From Onchocerca lupi (lineage: Eukaryota; Nematoda; Chromadorea; Rhabditida; Onchocercidae), in contig JAOVVO010000035.1 in NCBI GenBank assembly GCA_028564675.1, positions 62,001 to 126,000 on the forward strand: a DNA stretch of 64,000 bases. The letters are read 5' to 3'. The notes beneath the pieces were generated by a model that saw only the letters and a list, made by a program, of their open reading frames with translations, was not told where the DNA came from and did no database searches. Each line of letters starts with the position of its first letter. Positions within the stretch are counted from its first letter, which is position 1. This document shows, in pieces, positions 33,125 to 46,300 of the stretch. The position numbers were made by a program, and so were the translations under genes.

Positions 33125-34794
33125 CGTTCAACTGTAGAAAATATTTCTGATTAGCTAATTTATCAATTCATTTTATAAATTATTAATAAAACTTCGATAA
33201 ATTAGTAATATAGTATGATTTCAAGTTTTATATTTATTTTTTCAATTTTTAAATTTCATTTATGCCAAATGCACAGGAAGTCGTTAAAATTACAAATCAA
33301 AAATATAAAATATCTTATTAAATATTAATTTAGTAAATAATTGAGATAAAATTGCTGCACTAACTTTTCAATAAAAACGCATACTTCGATGCCAATTAAA
33401 TAAATGTAATTTAAAATATCATTTAAATAAGCATCATTTCATATTCCTTCTTTGCATTTTATAATTGTTCGAAGAAAGAATAAATTTTAAGAGCTATAAT
33501 TAATTTTTTTCTTCTTTCTTTTATGATTTATTTGTTTTTTCTTTTTTGTCCTAGAAATGCGAGAATAAATTGCATATTTGCTTCATTATTTGCCTATTTC
33601 ATTAAAATATGTATTGAAATTTGAAATTTACGGGTGAAAAAGAAATTGAAATAATTGTATTAATAGAAAAAACGATATTCTATGGATTGGATTGTACTAT
33701 TTAAAGATTCATTCCAATATTATCTCATTTACAATTATAATTATTTCAAACATTTTTTTCAATGTTTTCTTCTTCCGTTTATAAAATTTCATAATAATTT
33801 ATGAATTATTAAGAAAATGCTCATAATTTTAATGAACTGTTAAATTCCATCGTTCCCTCTATTTTTGTAATTAAATATGTCATTAAAAAATTTCATCTAT
33901 AATTAAATTAAATAAGAAATTAAAATATTCTTTCTCAACATATTATTAAGTAATTTTTGATTTTAATTCAAAATATAATTTTCATACGTTTTATCTTAGT
34001 ATAAAAGTTGATACAAATTTTTAAAATGGTGGTATTTTATCCTTTCTAAGGCAAAAATCGATATATTTATCATTTCTACTAAATTAATTTGTTTCAAATT
34101 GTTCATAAAACTTTAAACTGATTATTTCATTATTTATAAGATTATTTCGGAAGAAATACTTCGAGAAAATTTACCATAAATTATTTTTAAATCACCGCCA
34201 TTGTTTTTCTAAATTCCTGGCAAAAGAGCAATACTTTCATAAATTATTAATTATAAAATCTAATTTCTTTCTTTTTTCTCGCATTTTCTCTCCTTTCATT
34301 TCTATTTGTTACGTATTAATCATGGAAATAAGTCGATGAATTTATATAAATCGATAAAATGTGAAATTCCCGTTCTAAAAAAATAGCAAATTCATTGAGA
34401 ATTGACCGATTAACGAGAGATAATCGAATTTATCGCATTCATTTGTCTTATAATACTACTAAAACTTTTCGTCGGTTACATAAATATCGATAAAGGAAGA
34501 ATATAAAATTCTTTGAATAGTAAGAATGTTAATAAATTATTCATTCATTAAACAAAATCCGATTAATAACTAATTTTTCAATAAACCATTAATTAATCGT
34601 TGAATTAATCAAATAAATGATCAAAGAACGAGAGAACAAATATGTTCATGTTTTTCTATACATTTCAAAATAATACGGATTTGTATAAAAATAAAGATTT
34701 ATACAAAATCTGACAAAATGAAGAGTTATAATTAAATTAAAAATTTATGAAAAAATGAAGTGTAAACAGTTAGCGAAGTTGGGTATTAGAATAT

Positions 34795-35320
34795 GAATTT
34801 AATCGATAAATATATTCGATTTAATGTATGAAATTATTTATTTATATATTTGTCGATTAAATTCACTTCAAATGTAATATATATGTATATCAAATATGAT
34901 TTCAAGTCAATCAATTTTTTACAATTCAAATTTATACGGAAAAAAATAAATAATAATATAATATATTGCATATAATTATCCATTTATTGAATAAATTGAT
35001 TTTAAATATAGTATCAATTAGAGATTTACATGAAAATAGAAAAACAATATAATAGGTCATAACAAAACACGTGTATATAATTATTCCATTATTCATTTCC
35101 TGGATTAAATTCATTTTAAGTATAATAGAAATTGAAGATTTATTTAGATAAAAAAATGTGATAGTAATAATAAATGGATGTGATATAACTACTCATTTCT
35201 TGACTAAATTCATTTTTAATGTATTAGTATTTAAATATTTATTTGAAAATGGTAGTAATATTAACTATATCGGATATGTACAATTATTGATTTAATCGAT
35301 TAAATTCATTTCAAATTCAT
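34795..35320 (+). repeat. Inverted repeat followed by decayed tandem copies
   Basis: 34795-34815 and 34844-34864 are complementary at 20 of 21 positions (GAATTTAATCGAYAAATATA). The block GATTAAATTCATTTYAAAT recurs in decayed form near 34852, 34989, 35102, 35201 and 35298, a spacing of about 100-135 bases. Confidence 0.6.
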
Positions 35321-36398
35321 GCCACACATGTCATCGAATTTGCTCATCTCCTCTTTTTTCCGTCTTTTTGCTCCATCGAACTTGCGATCGTAATTTGTTG
35401 AAATTTTTATTCAATTTTGTAATTTGATTTTAATTCCCTATAGTCATGAACCTGCATTGTCAAATCCAAATTCTTTCCATGAATTCAATTCTTCATTTCA
35501 ATTCAATTTTGCTTGAAGTAGAAATTTCGACCATAGATTGACTATTGGGAAGAACTTTTTCCATTTTGTTTTCGTTATTTAATTTCTTCCGTACGTAATT
35601 CGTTAAATTTCATTTTATTTATGCTTTTCCTCGCTTTCTATTCTTTCACTTCTTTTTCAACATTTTCCCTCATCCTTCTGATCGTTTTTAAATTCTTTTT
35701 CTGTTTTTCTATTGTTTTTTACAATTTCCATCATAAATTTCATTTACGATCATATCTATATGTTGTTATTTTGGTTTCGTTAAAACTATGTCAAAAACAA
35801 AAGATTAACAAACAAACAAATAATCAAAACGAAACATTTTCCTTTTTTTGCTTCAACTTTTCCTTTTTTTTTCTTGATAAATTTTATTGAAGCGATCAAT
35901 AAATTCCATCCAATCATCCAATTATTTTGAGCAGGATGAAATTTCCTTCTCTTTTCATAATTTATCATTTTCAGAAGTAATTTTGCCATTTTCATCCTGT
36001 TATTTTTTCCCATTTTACTTCCTTTACACCGCGAATTACCACGAAATTTTCTTCCTCATTCTTTCTTTCTTTTTCTGCAGTTTGTACATTTTTATTTATT
36101 TAGGAATGAAAAAAGATACTGAATTAGTAATAATCATTTTTTCCTTTTCCTAACATCTCTCTAATTATATAATTAATTGGAAAATTAATTTCATCGAATA
36201 CATAGTCGCGTGATTAATCACAAATGATAACAATGATGACAACGAATGAAATTATCCTTAACTGGAGTGAGCATCGTAAACGAACAGGTTGATCAGAATA
36301 TCTGCTAATTCATTCGAAATTTAATAGATTGAAAAACTGACAATATTGTTTTCTCATTTCAAATATTATTTTTTTATTGAAATGACAGATATCACAAC

Positions 36399-36581
36399 TT
36401 ATCATGACGTTATCACGATTATTACAGTCAGATTATCAGTTTTGTCACAATCTTGTAAAATTTGTCACAATCTTATCATTATCACAACTTTAGAATAATA
36501 TAATTAAGAGAAGCTACAATATTTAAGATCTGACAAAATTGAAAATTACTGTTATCATTATTATCAGATTGAGATTTATCA
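36399..36581 (-). promoter_or_regulatory. Cluster of eight GATA-factor-type sites
   Basis: TTATCA (reverse complement TGATAA) occurs at 36399, 36410, 36433, 36473, 36479, 36552, 36561 and 36576, all in the same orientation. TGATAA is the core site of nematode ELT GATA factors. Part of the clustering comes from a local repeat (TTGTCACAATCTT appears twice). Function is inference. Confidence 0.3.
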
Positions 36582-37736
36582 TACTCATCGGAATTAAAAA
36601 AAATATTTTGCATAGAATAGGTTAATTATTTATTTGTTTGTTTACTCAATTATATTTATTTATTTCGCCAACAATTTGAAGAAAATATAAAATGGAAAGA
36701 ATCGATGAATTATTTGAAATTTTTGCAACAATTATTTTCCAAAAATTATGAAAAACTAGTCCTAAACTGGAATTTTTTTTTTTTAGTCATTTCTTGATCA
36801 AATTCTTTTCTGAATAATATCCACAATTTCTTTCATCTGAATCACATCAATCAGGAAAATGAAACCAGTTAATTATCAATCTTATGCATTGCTGAAGTCA
36901 AACCGGTTTTTTGCATTTGCAATAAACTATTGATGAATTTTAACAATTTGAAAGCAAATAGCAACTGTAATTGAAATTTGATTCCTATTCACCTTCAAAT
37001 GATTGAATTCTTGCACAACAAGTTTTACAAATCGATTCGAGAACAATCTACCAATCATTCAATCAATCAATCAATCAATTAATCTACCCCTCGATATCAT
37101 CCAATAAATATATGATCTATTATCAGACTATTTTAACACAAAGCCGAAAATAATAATTCGAATGTTAAACTTGAAATTTTTACTTTCTCTAATTAAGTGC
37201 TATATTTTCAATGCCGAAAATAAAAAATGTGTGAACTGATGGAAAATTCTTTAAGAAATTGAAGCATTTTTAAAGTTTTCCTAAAAACTTCTTTCATTTT
37301 AACTGACAGGTGTAGGAAAAAAGTGCAAAAAATCTCAGAAATGAATAATATTAGATGATGAATAAACAAAAAGATAAATCGATAATTCAGTTTCTTGCTA
37401 AGAGAAAAAGTTACTTTATAAAATATATTTATCAATTACAATTTTATTTTGAAAATGAATCGTAAAAAAGTTGATTTTGTAATAAATTTTACACCTGTTA
37501 TAGAACTTCATTTTAAACTTACGTAAATTTAATATAGGAATGAATAATTTTCGTCTTTGTGTCTATTTTAATTAATCATTTTTCGGATCTTATTTCGATC
37601 AATATACTATTCAGTAAAAGCATTAAATGGATATAATTAGATACTTCAATTTAGCATTACTTTATTTAATTAATTCTTTTCACCCTAAAATGCAATATTT
37701 AAATTTTCAATTACATTTTTTCCTTTTCTGCCCTTC

Positions 37737-38200
37737 TTTTTCATCAATTCAAGTTTTAAGTAACACACAAATACGAATTTTTCACTTTAAACTTTACATA
37801 TTTCGATTCAGTTCCTCCCATCTCTTCTCTTTTTTTCTTCAGTTCAAATTTTAAGTATTATATTCCCTTTCAACAGATTTCAAGTTCTAGTATTACAGTT
37901 CTTCTTTTCAGTTCATATTTTAAGCAGTACATTCCTTTTTTATCAATTCAAATTTTAAGCGTTATATCCTTTTTCATCAATTCAAATTTTAATCAAGCAT
38001 TACATTTCTTTTTATTAATTCAAATTTTAAGAAATTACATCCTAACTTATTCAAGCAGCACATTTTTTTCCATCAGTTTCAAATTCTTATTATTATATTC
38101 CCCTTACCAATTCAAATTTTAAGTACTATATTTTTTTTTATCAATTCAAATTTAAGCATTAACTTTCCTCTTATCAGTTCAATTTTTTCAGCAGCACATG
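37737..38200 (+). repeat. Decayed tandem repeat, about 33-40-base unit, about 10 copies
   Basis: The phrase TCARTTCAAATTTTAAG, followed by an ACAT/ATAT-TCCTTTTT segment, recurs at about 37743, 37839, 37909, 37941, 37976, 38014, 38104 and 38139, plus weaker copies. It accounts for the apparent F/S-rich frames here. Confidence 0.8.
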
Positions 38201-39099
38201 TATAGAAGAAATTTAATTAAATGGAAGGAAAAAAGTTTTGAAAATGAAAGAGACAGTCAGGAGATGAACTTCTCATCATCATCATCATCATCTATTGATT
38301 CAATCTATTGCCACTGTTCCAATTACATTTTCATTCCAATAAAATCATTGACACAAATTTTGATTTTTTTTCTTTTAGTTCGAAAAGTTTTTTTTTTTTT
38401 TGAATTAAAGAACATTGACATTGTAAAGATTATTTGTTCCTATTTATCTCTCATATCTTTGCCTTACGTCATTTATTTATCTATTTTTTTGTGAATTTTA
38501 CAGCCATCAATTTTACATCGAATTTAATTTTCAATTTCTTAAAAAAAAATTCAATTTACGATAAGAAAAACTCGAAATAATCTCGTCATTTGATTCTGAT
38601 GCAACGAATAAATACAAAAATAGCCAAATATTGACAAAGTTTTGAGGAGTGAAAAAAAAATCAAAAAAGTTTTCCTTTTTGCTCCATTGGAAACCACCAT
38701 CTCTTTGACCTTGACAGGAGAAATTTTGTCAAAATTTGAAGCCAAAAAAAGTGTCGAAAACTTTGCTTCAGAAGAGAAATATATAATTCTATTTGACATC
38801 TACTCTTCTGGAATATTGCTCGAATGTGCGGGAAAAAACGAATGAAATATTATAGTAAATTGTGAAAATATTTTTGTTCTCTTTTCTTTTCTTTCTTTTT
38901 ACACAAATTTATTTAATATATTAATCATTTCGAACAATTTATCATTTAATCGATCTGCATATTTGGCAATTCGAAATGATTTTCTTCCATAACAAAATCG
39001 TTCTACTATTTTTTCTGATACTGAAAAAAATTTGAATATATTTATCATAACACTTTTTTAAATTTTTTTTTGATTTATTACGAGATTTCGATTGTTTCG

Positions 39100-39900
39100 T
39101 ATATGAATATATAATTGTCTAAATTATATTCATTAAATTTAACAACTTTTAGTTAAATTTAATCAGCACATATCGATAACCTGCTGAAAATTTAATATTA
39201 GGAGAAATTTTATTAAATTTAGTATATATATCAAATTTATAATGAATATGAATAATTTGTTAAACATAGAATTTTATACACATAGATAACTTTTAAAAAG
39301 TAATTCTAAAAAACAATTACTAAATTTGAAATGTATTAAAGAATTCGTTAAATTTATGTAAAAGATCAAAAATTAAATCGATGCATAAATTTAATATATG
39401 TATACATATTATTATTATTATTATTAAAAATAAATGTGAAATTAATACATTATGCATCAAACTTTACAAAACTTAATAAATTAAATTAAGTGACTTGTTG
39501 AATTTTTATAATATATAAGAATCATTTTTTAAATTGACATATGCATATAACTAAATTAACGAATTTCAATCTACAAAAACTAGCAATAAGTTATTAAATT
39601 TAAATATTATGTTTATAATGTCAAATTAATATGTAATTTATTAAATTTAGCAAAATTTACTGAATAAAATTAAGTAATTGATTGAATTTACATAATATAT
39701 AAGAATAATTTTATTAAATTCACACAAAATAGATAAGTATGTTACTAAATTTGGATGTATTAAAAATCAATAGCAATTTATAAAATTTAAACATGTATAT
39801 ATGCATGAAAACAAGGAATTTATTAAATTTCTCAACAAATATATATAATTAAAATATTAAATTAACATCAAATTTAACAAATTACTTTTAGTACAATTTT
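39100..39900 (+). repeat. Decayed ATTAAATTTA-type repeat field
   Basis: Repeated AAATTTA blocks; the longest related pair is near 39484 and 39668 (both with ATAATATATAAGAATMATTTT), a spacing of about 185 bases. Confidence 0.5.
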
Positions 39901-40224
39901 ATCAGAAGAAAGAAGAATTGAAATGGTTGAAATGAAATGTTTATTCAATGAGAATGGCTATTTTTAACTTTGATCAAATTGATAATTCGTATTTTAGTTT
40001 ATTTTAGGCGAGCAAGCTAAATGTAATCATATAATCGAATCAGTTCCTTTCATTTCCTGTTTTCTTTTTCTTCTTTTTTCGATTAATTCAATTCTTTTCT
40101 CTCACTAATCGGATTCAATTCTTTCTCGACTAATGCGATTCTTTTTTTTCTCTGTTAATTCCATTTTTTGCTTAGTTTAATTTCTTTTTTGCAAATTCGA
40201 TTACTTCTTTTTATTATGTAACAG

Positions 40225-41115
40225 TGACTTCAACGGAAGCTTTGGGGAGTTTTTCTCCGTTCCTTCATCACAGGCGAGAAATATCACAATTCTTGGGCTT
40301 GGTAAAAGAGGTGAATGGGGCGAAAATAATGATTTAAATCATTGAAAACTCGCCAGTGATAATTTAGGAATCTGCTTCTGAAAAGGACAGAAAATCGGCC
40401 AACGCGACATTTTTTTCTTCAGGATAGTTGCAGCACCTGGACCGATCGCTTTGCTCATACAAGCTTTAAATCCTATTTCTCGGGGTAATTATCCTGAAAT
40501 TTCCTGATCCACTCCTAGATCAAGCTCATATTTCAAACCATACAACAGTAGCTGCTAATAGTCATAGTGCTTCTGGTAATATTTAATAATTCCATTACCA
40601 TCGACAATTAATCTTACTTTTCTTGCCTCACACACTTCTGCAACATTTGCAACTGCGCGAAATTGTGCAACACCAACACCTGCAAGCAGATCGATTATTG
40701 ATTTGTACAAATCGATCATTGCACTTACTGAGTGACTTAAGTAGTGATAGTACTGAAGAAATTCTGACTGAAATTTAAAAGTACAACTTACTCCAAGAAA
40801 TTTATACAATACGAAAAAGTGCTGATGCCGTGCCTGATGAGAGCTTTTCCAAGATGAAACATCAAGAGCTCAGCTCTTCTAAAAATTGATAATCAAACTC
40901 CTTATTCAAATATATCTGCTAACTCATTTACATAGTTCCTATGCTCATTAGCTCCTTGAAGTTTAACAATTTTCAAACTGGCAAAACTTTTTCTTTTTTT
41001 TCGAAGAATTATCATTTTGCCATCGCAATCAGCAGAGGATATATGTTTAGAATTTGTCACTAGACATACTACCAAATGTATTGCCATCCCAAAGTCTTTT
41101 ATTATTTTCAGCAGC
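40225..41115. other. Higher-complexity island around the IMPDH fragment
   Basis: About 0.9 kb of more balanced base composition in an AT-rich desert. Besides the IMPDH fragment it holds a minus-strand frame at 40902-41117 (71 residues, containing KIVKLQGANEHRNYVNELAD) and a stretch at 40240-40450 (minus-strand GFKACMSKAIGPGAATILKK). I could not identify either. They may be further pieces of the same insertion. Stops and frame changes make a working gene unlikely. Confidence 0.5.
40485..40730 (-). pseudogene. Frameshifted IMP dehydrogenase (guaB) fragment, bacterial type, probable Wolbachia insertion
   Basis: IMP dehydrogenase oxidises IMP to XMP in guanine nucleotide synthesis. On the minus strand one frame reads AGVGVAQFRAVANVAEVCEA and then RKVRLIVDG, matching the bacterial IMPDH segment after the active-site loop (GVGVPQ...VADGG). 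Just before it, in another frame, the bases at about 40696-40708 encode SICT, the catalytic-Cys loop. Just after it, the nucleotides again resemble GSIMKA...CVMVGNM...PGEI in a shifted frame with stops. It is therefore a broken fragment, not a gene. The sequence is visibly less AT-rich than its surroundings. Filarial genomes commonly carry such Wolbachia-derived pieces. A decayed host IMPDH copy is less likely, because the animal enzyme has different residues here. Confidence 0.65.
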
Positions 41116-43244
41116 ATGTTTCTTTTTTATTTTAATTAAAAGCTTAATTTTTCTATCTCTTCCTTACTAGAAACTTAGTTTTTCATTTTAAATTAAAAAG
41201 AATTTAGAGAACAATGGTTTTTAGATAAATTGCAATAATCTCAGTTTTAAATATAACGAATAATTTAGTCATTTGCAATTTTCCTTCGGAATGAATTCAA
41301 GTTTCCACTTTCTATTTAATTGGAAGTTAATCAAAGTTTAAAATTGCAAGAATTTGCAACATTTGAAAATTAGATTGGAATAATTAATTTTAATGAAATT
41401 TTGCATTATCAATGAATTCGTAGGAATTCGTTCGCATTTTAATTGTTATCAGTCGACACTGATCGAACGAGGAATGCATTCAATTGATATTCATGCTCTT
41501 TCAACTTTATTTCCAACTGCGATATTTCTCTGTAAGAATAGAAGAACTTAAATTGTTATTAGTATTTTAATCGGTATCAGTGATAAGTAAATATGAAATT
41601 CCAATTATTGAATTTAATTCTCAAATAATATCGTCAAAATTAGAAGATGTGCAAAAAATTTAACAATATTTGATGAGGATTTATAGTTTTATTTCAATTC
41701 CTATTTGATAAGGAATTATAATTTTATTTCAAAATCGTAATTCTATTTGAATTCAAATAATCCTTTTTTTTTATTTTATATTAGAAATGACTGCAAATTT
41801 ACATTAATAAGTACTTGGAAAAATAAAGATGCTATGCATTTGTTAAAATTTAAATATTTTGACTGTAGATGCATTTCTATATTTTATTGATTTTTCATTA
41901 TTAAAAAATCATTTACTTTAAATTTTTTGTTTATTAGATATTCAATTTTTTTTTTTTCACTTTTCTTTTGACTAGAAATGTTTGAAAATTTTGTTATATT
42001 GAGTTAAGCTAATTTTCATCGAAATAGTGGATATGTTTGTTTGAGCAAATAAAAAAATAAATGAATGAGAGACTAAATTAATTTTCGAATTTTAATTTAA
42101 AATTAATGATAAACAAGATATAGATAAATTACTAATCTTAAAATGATAAATTTAACAACGAATTAAAAAACAGAACACAGTGTAACTAATTTTTATAAAT
42201 TGATAAGAGATAGAGCAGAAAAGAAATTAGGTTAGTTTTTTCTTTGTTTTTTTAATTTAAAATTTTTACGAAATGGATGTAACATTTGGCAGATTTCTTT
42301 GGTATATCTCTCTCCGATAAATTTCTTCCGTCACTTTTTTTTTTTTTAAACATCTATTTTAATTGTGAAATGACAGATAATCTTTTTTCTTTCTCGTTCT
42401 TTTTAACAGAGAGATAAAAATCTGAAATAAAATATTTGAAAAAACTAAATCATTTCCAATTCTTATCCATTCATATATCTTTGATTTCTTTAATTTGTTT
42501 CATCATATTTTGTTTTTTATAAGTTAGATGAAGAAAGAGAGAAGAAGAATTTTAAAATTCGAAAATTTTTATTTTTTTTTATAAAGTTGCTTCAAATATT
42601 ATCAAATTTACAATCTTTTCTATTCCTATTTTGTATGTTTCTATTTTTAACAAAAATATTTTTAACAAATTTGCTGTAATTGCTTTTTTTTTTTTTTATT
42701 GGACATTCTTCTGTGTACATAATTTTGCATATCAAAATAGATGTACATGATATCAGAAGAAATCTCGAGAATTTTGATAATTATTCGATTATCACTCAAT
42801 TAATACAAAAAAAATAAAATTTTGTTATATCTTCAAATTCTTCTGAAAGTTCATATGGAGATATTATTTTTCCTTCGAGAATTTTTAAACAAAAACAAGG
42901 TGCTAATGTTTTAAATTCCAGAGAATAAACAGTAAAAGCGGCGTTTGGTAGATTTTTTCGAGTTTTTAAATCAATAAAATGACTTATAAAATCATTTTCT
43001 CCTAATTAATAGCATCTTAATTAGCTTGAATTTAGATAGTTTTAGTGTAAAAAAAACCTCTTAAATTTAAAATTTTCAAAATAAAATATAGATTGTTATA
43101 ATGAATTCAATTTAATTTTTGCATTTTTTCCCCTCGAATTTTGAACAATTTTTAAAATACGAAATTACAAAACATAAAAACAAAGAAAATGAATAAAAAC
43201 AATTTAAGTTTAAGGATGAAAAATGATTTTTAAATAAGCAATGA

Positions 43245-43335
43245 CTTGAATAAAATTCCTTTTTCAATAAAAAAAACAAAAACTTTTCCTTGAATAAAAT
43301 TCCTTTTTCAATAAAAAAAACAAAAACTTTTCCTT
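43245..43335 (+). repeat. Exact 44-base tandem duplication
   Basis: Two identical adjacent copies of a 44-base unit beginning CTTGAATAAAATTCC. No differences between copies indicates a recent event or an assembly artefact. Confidence 0.9.
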
Positions 43336-46300
43336 CTAACAATGCTTGTTGGAGCATTTTCAATTTTTTATTATTTTTATAGGAAAGCGAAATAGGAACA
43401 AAAGTTGAGGAACGAAATAGAATTCAATTAAATTTCATTTCTTTTTATTAGACAATAATAGCTATATAAATTTCCAGACTTTCTGCAAAACTCCAATTTT
43501 CATCATTTGTTATACTCTTCGACATTTCAAATATTGTTTCCTGATATATTTTTCGTTTTTTTTAAAGAAATTAAAAAAAAATTTTTCCATCTTTTCAATA
43601 AAATTTGTCGTTATCATAATATATCATTTTTTAATTTTCAAAAATTTTTTCCTTTGAAATATATTTTTTTTGCTTGCGATTATTTTTAATGAAGCTATTT
43701 TAAATGAACAGGAATTGTGCTCGAAGTTGTAATTTATTTTTTAATTAAATATGAAAAATTAGCTTTCCTTCAAAATAATTCATATTAATTCAGATTTCAT
43801 CAAAAAAAAAAAAAAAAAAAAGAAGAACGTAGGAAAAGAGAGAAAATTAAAATTTTTACCAAGCAAAATTCTTAAATTTTGATTCTTTTCAATAAAAATG
43901 TTGAAATTTAAAACAATAAACTTTATTTTCGCGAAAATATTTTCACTTATTATTGTTCCGGTAACCGTAAATTCTGTGATCGATACATATATATATCGTT
44001 CATCAAGATAATAAAAGATTATTCCCTTTTTTTCGCTCACGAAACTTCATTTATGAATGTTAAATTCCGGAATTTCCGGATATTTCCATTTCTGATAATC
44101 TTTTTAAAAACTAGATAAGGTCATTGATAATTACGTTTCCAAATAACACTTAAAAACCATTCTTCTGCCTTTCGTTTTTATCATCTAACCAATTGTTCGA
44201 TATTTTACAATTTAAAAATTCATTTTGTTGATCAATTTCAATATTTTTATCTTTGTTATTTCAATATTATTTTCAAAAAAAAAAAAAAAAAAGAAATTAA
44301 CAAGTTGAAATTTTAAGGACATATTTTCACTTAATGTCAATTAATAATACTTTTTTGTTTGTCTTATTGAATTTTGAAGTTTTTCATAAAAAATTTAAAA
44401 TTCTAAAAATTATCTTTCTAAGTGATAAAATTATGGAAATTTCAAATAATACGGGCATTTCATTCTTTTTTTTTTTGTGAAAAAAAATTCCAAAATAACT
44501 TTTATTTTTATAATTTTTTCAATTTTCATTGAAATTCTTAAATGATAGAGTTTTTGCCAAAAAAACTTTTTCACGAATGATATTTTCAATTTCGATATAT
44601 ATTTTATGTTAACAAGAGCATGTTTTCATAATGGCATAATTCAAGTTTTTCCTTGATAATGAACGTATATCTTTTCTGCTTTTTTTTCGAATTATTTCAT
44701 TGCTAATTTTATTGCTAATTTCGAATTATTCCTTAATTTTACATTTTTTTATTCCAATCTTTCTGAATTTTCGAATTCATTTTACATGTTAAATACATGT
44801 TGCATGATAAAAATTTCAATTCAATCTATTTTATTTTACAATTATTAAAAAGTTTATTTAATTTGCTTATTTTTTTCCTTTCCAAAGTTGAATAAAATCT
44901 GATAGAAAAAATATAAAAAAAATATAGGGCAAAATATAACGATAGCTTCTTCCTCTTTCACAAATTATTAAAATTATGGAATAAAAGATTTTTTGTTAAA
45001 CATTGATGATACTTATGAATCTTTTTTTTTTTTGTGCCATAACATTGATTTAAATTGAAATATTTCTTCAACTTTTATTTTATGTTTATCTTTATTAAAT
45101 AAATTAAAAATTTATTTTCCTATAAACTATGAGTTTTTTCGATCTTTTTTTTAAATTATGATTATAATAATGATAGGAATAAAATCACTATAGTAATGAT
45201 AATAATAATATCACATGGATGAGTTAGTAATGATATTAACTGAATAATAATCATAATAATAAAAATAAGACTTTTTGGCCGTAACATAAATTTTTCATTT
45301 TTAATTTCATAAATTAATACCATTTGAAAAGCATTTTTTCCTTTTTTTTCAGTAGGTTGTACTTAAGAAATTATTAATAAATACAATAAAGTAAGCACTT
45401 CATTTTATAAGTAAATACGATTTTTGGTAGCATTTTCTGAAAATTTTTCAATTTTTTGAAAATTTTCAGAAAATTTTTCAATTTTATTGAAATATATTCA
45501 ATAAATTATTAGAAAAAAGTTTTTATAAACATATTATTGCTTGTTTCATTTCTCGAGTTTTCGTTTTTGCTCTCAATAATTGAAAGTTTTTTGAGAAATT
45601 AAAATTTTTCCTTTCCTCGATTTTTTATTATTGCACAAATAATTATTAACATTCAATTTTTTACTTAAATCATTATCAGTCAGAAACTATCGTTAACAAC
45701 AAGTTGCCAATCAATAATTTAATAATAGTAGTCATTGTGATAATTTAATAATAGTTTTTTGAATTTTCTAGATTAAATAAACAATACTTTAAGCAATACT
45801 AATTGCTAAAATCCGCATGATATATTAAATATTCGGTCGCAAACTTTTTGCTTTTTTAAATTTCAAAATTTAAGTCAAATCCATTCCCGCATTTGTTGGA
45901 ATGAAATTAGTTTGCAGTTCTGCGAAGTTCATCAATTCCATTCAACTTAAATTTTGCAGCAAAATTTGATTTTTATCAAATTAAGCTTAATTACTCTAAA
46001 CAATCATAAAATTCGAAATTTTTAACATTAGTAATGAATAGTTTTTCAATGTCTCACAGCATTTAAAAACATTGAAATCCTTATTTTTCTGCTAAATTTC
46101 TGCTAAAATTTACGCATTTTAATTTGTTAAAAACGCTTAATTTATTAAAAAAAATATGTAATGTTTAACTATTATTAGTAATTCACTATTCATTTTTCAA
46201 AAATTTTGTTAACAAATGCCTAATTTAATTAAGATTAGTGTTTTATTATTTACTTCAAGATTTTTAGATGCTTTTTTAATACATTCCTATCAATCAAACG

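Larger units (their letters stand above)
24193..40224. other. Gene-poor AT-rich tract, first part
   Basis: About 16 kb with no supportable protein gene on either strand. All longer frames are low-complexity F/I/L/K/N strings. Recognisable structure is limited to a (GA)n tract at about 25498-25519, decayed tandem repeats, inverted repeats, long A runs (for example about 33089-33121) and a GATA-site cluster, each listed separately. It may be intergenic, or introns of a gene whose exons are too short to see. Confidence 0.6.

Noticed and set aside
43780..44040. 86-codon minus-strand frame
   Set aside because: It ends in a poly-Phe run from a poly(A) tract and has no recognisable features.
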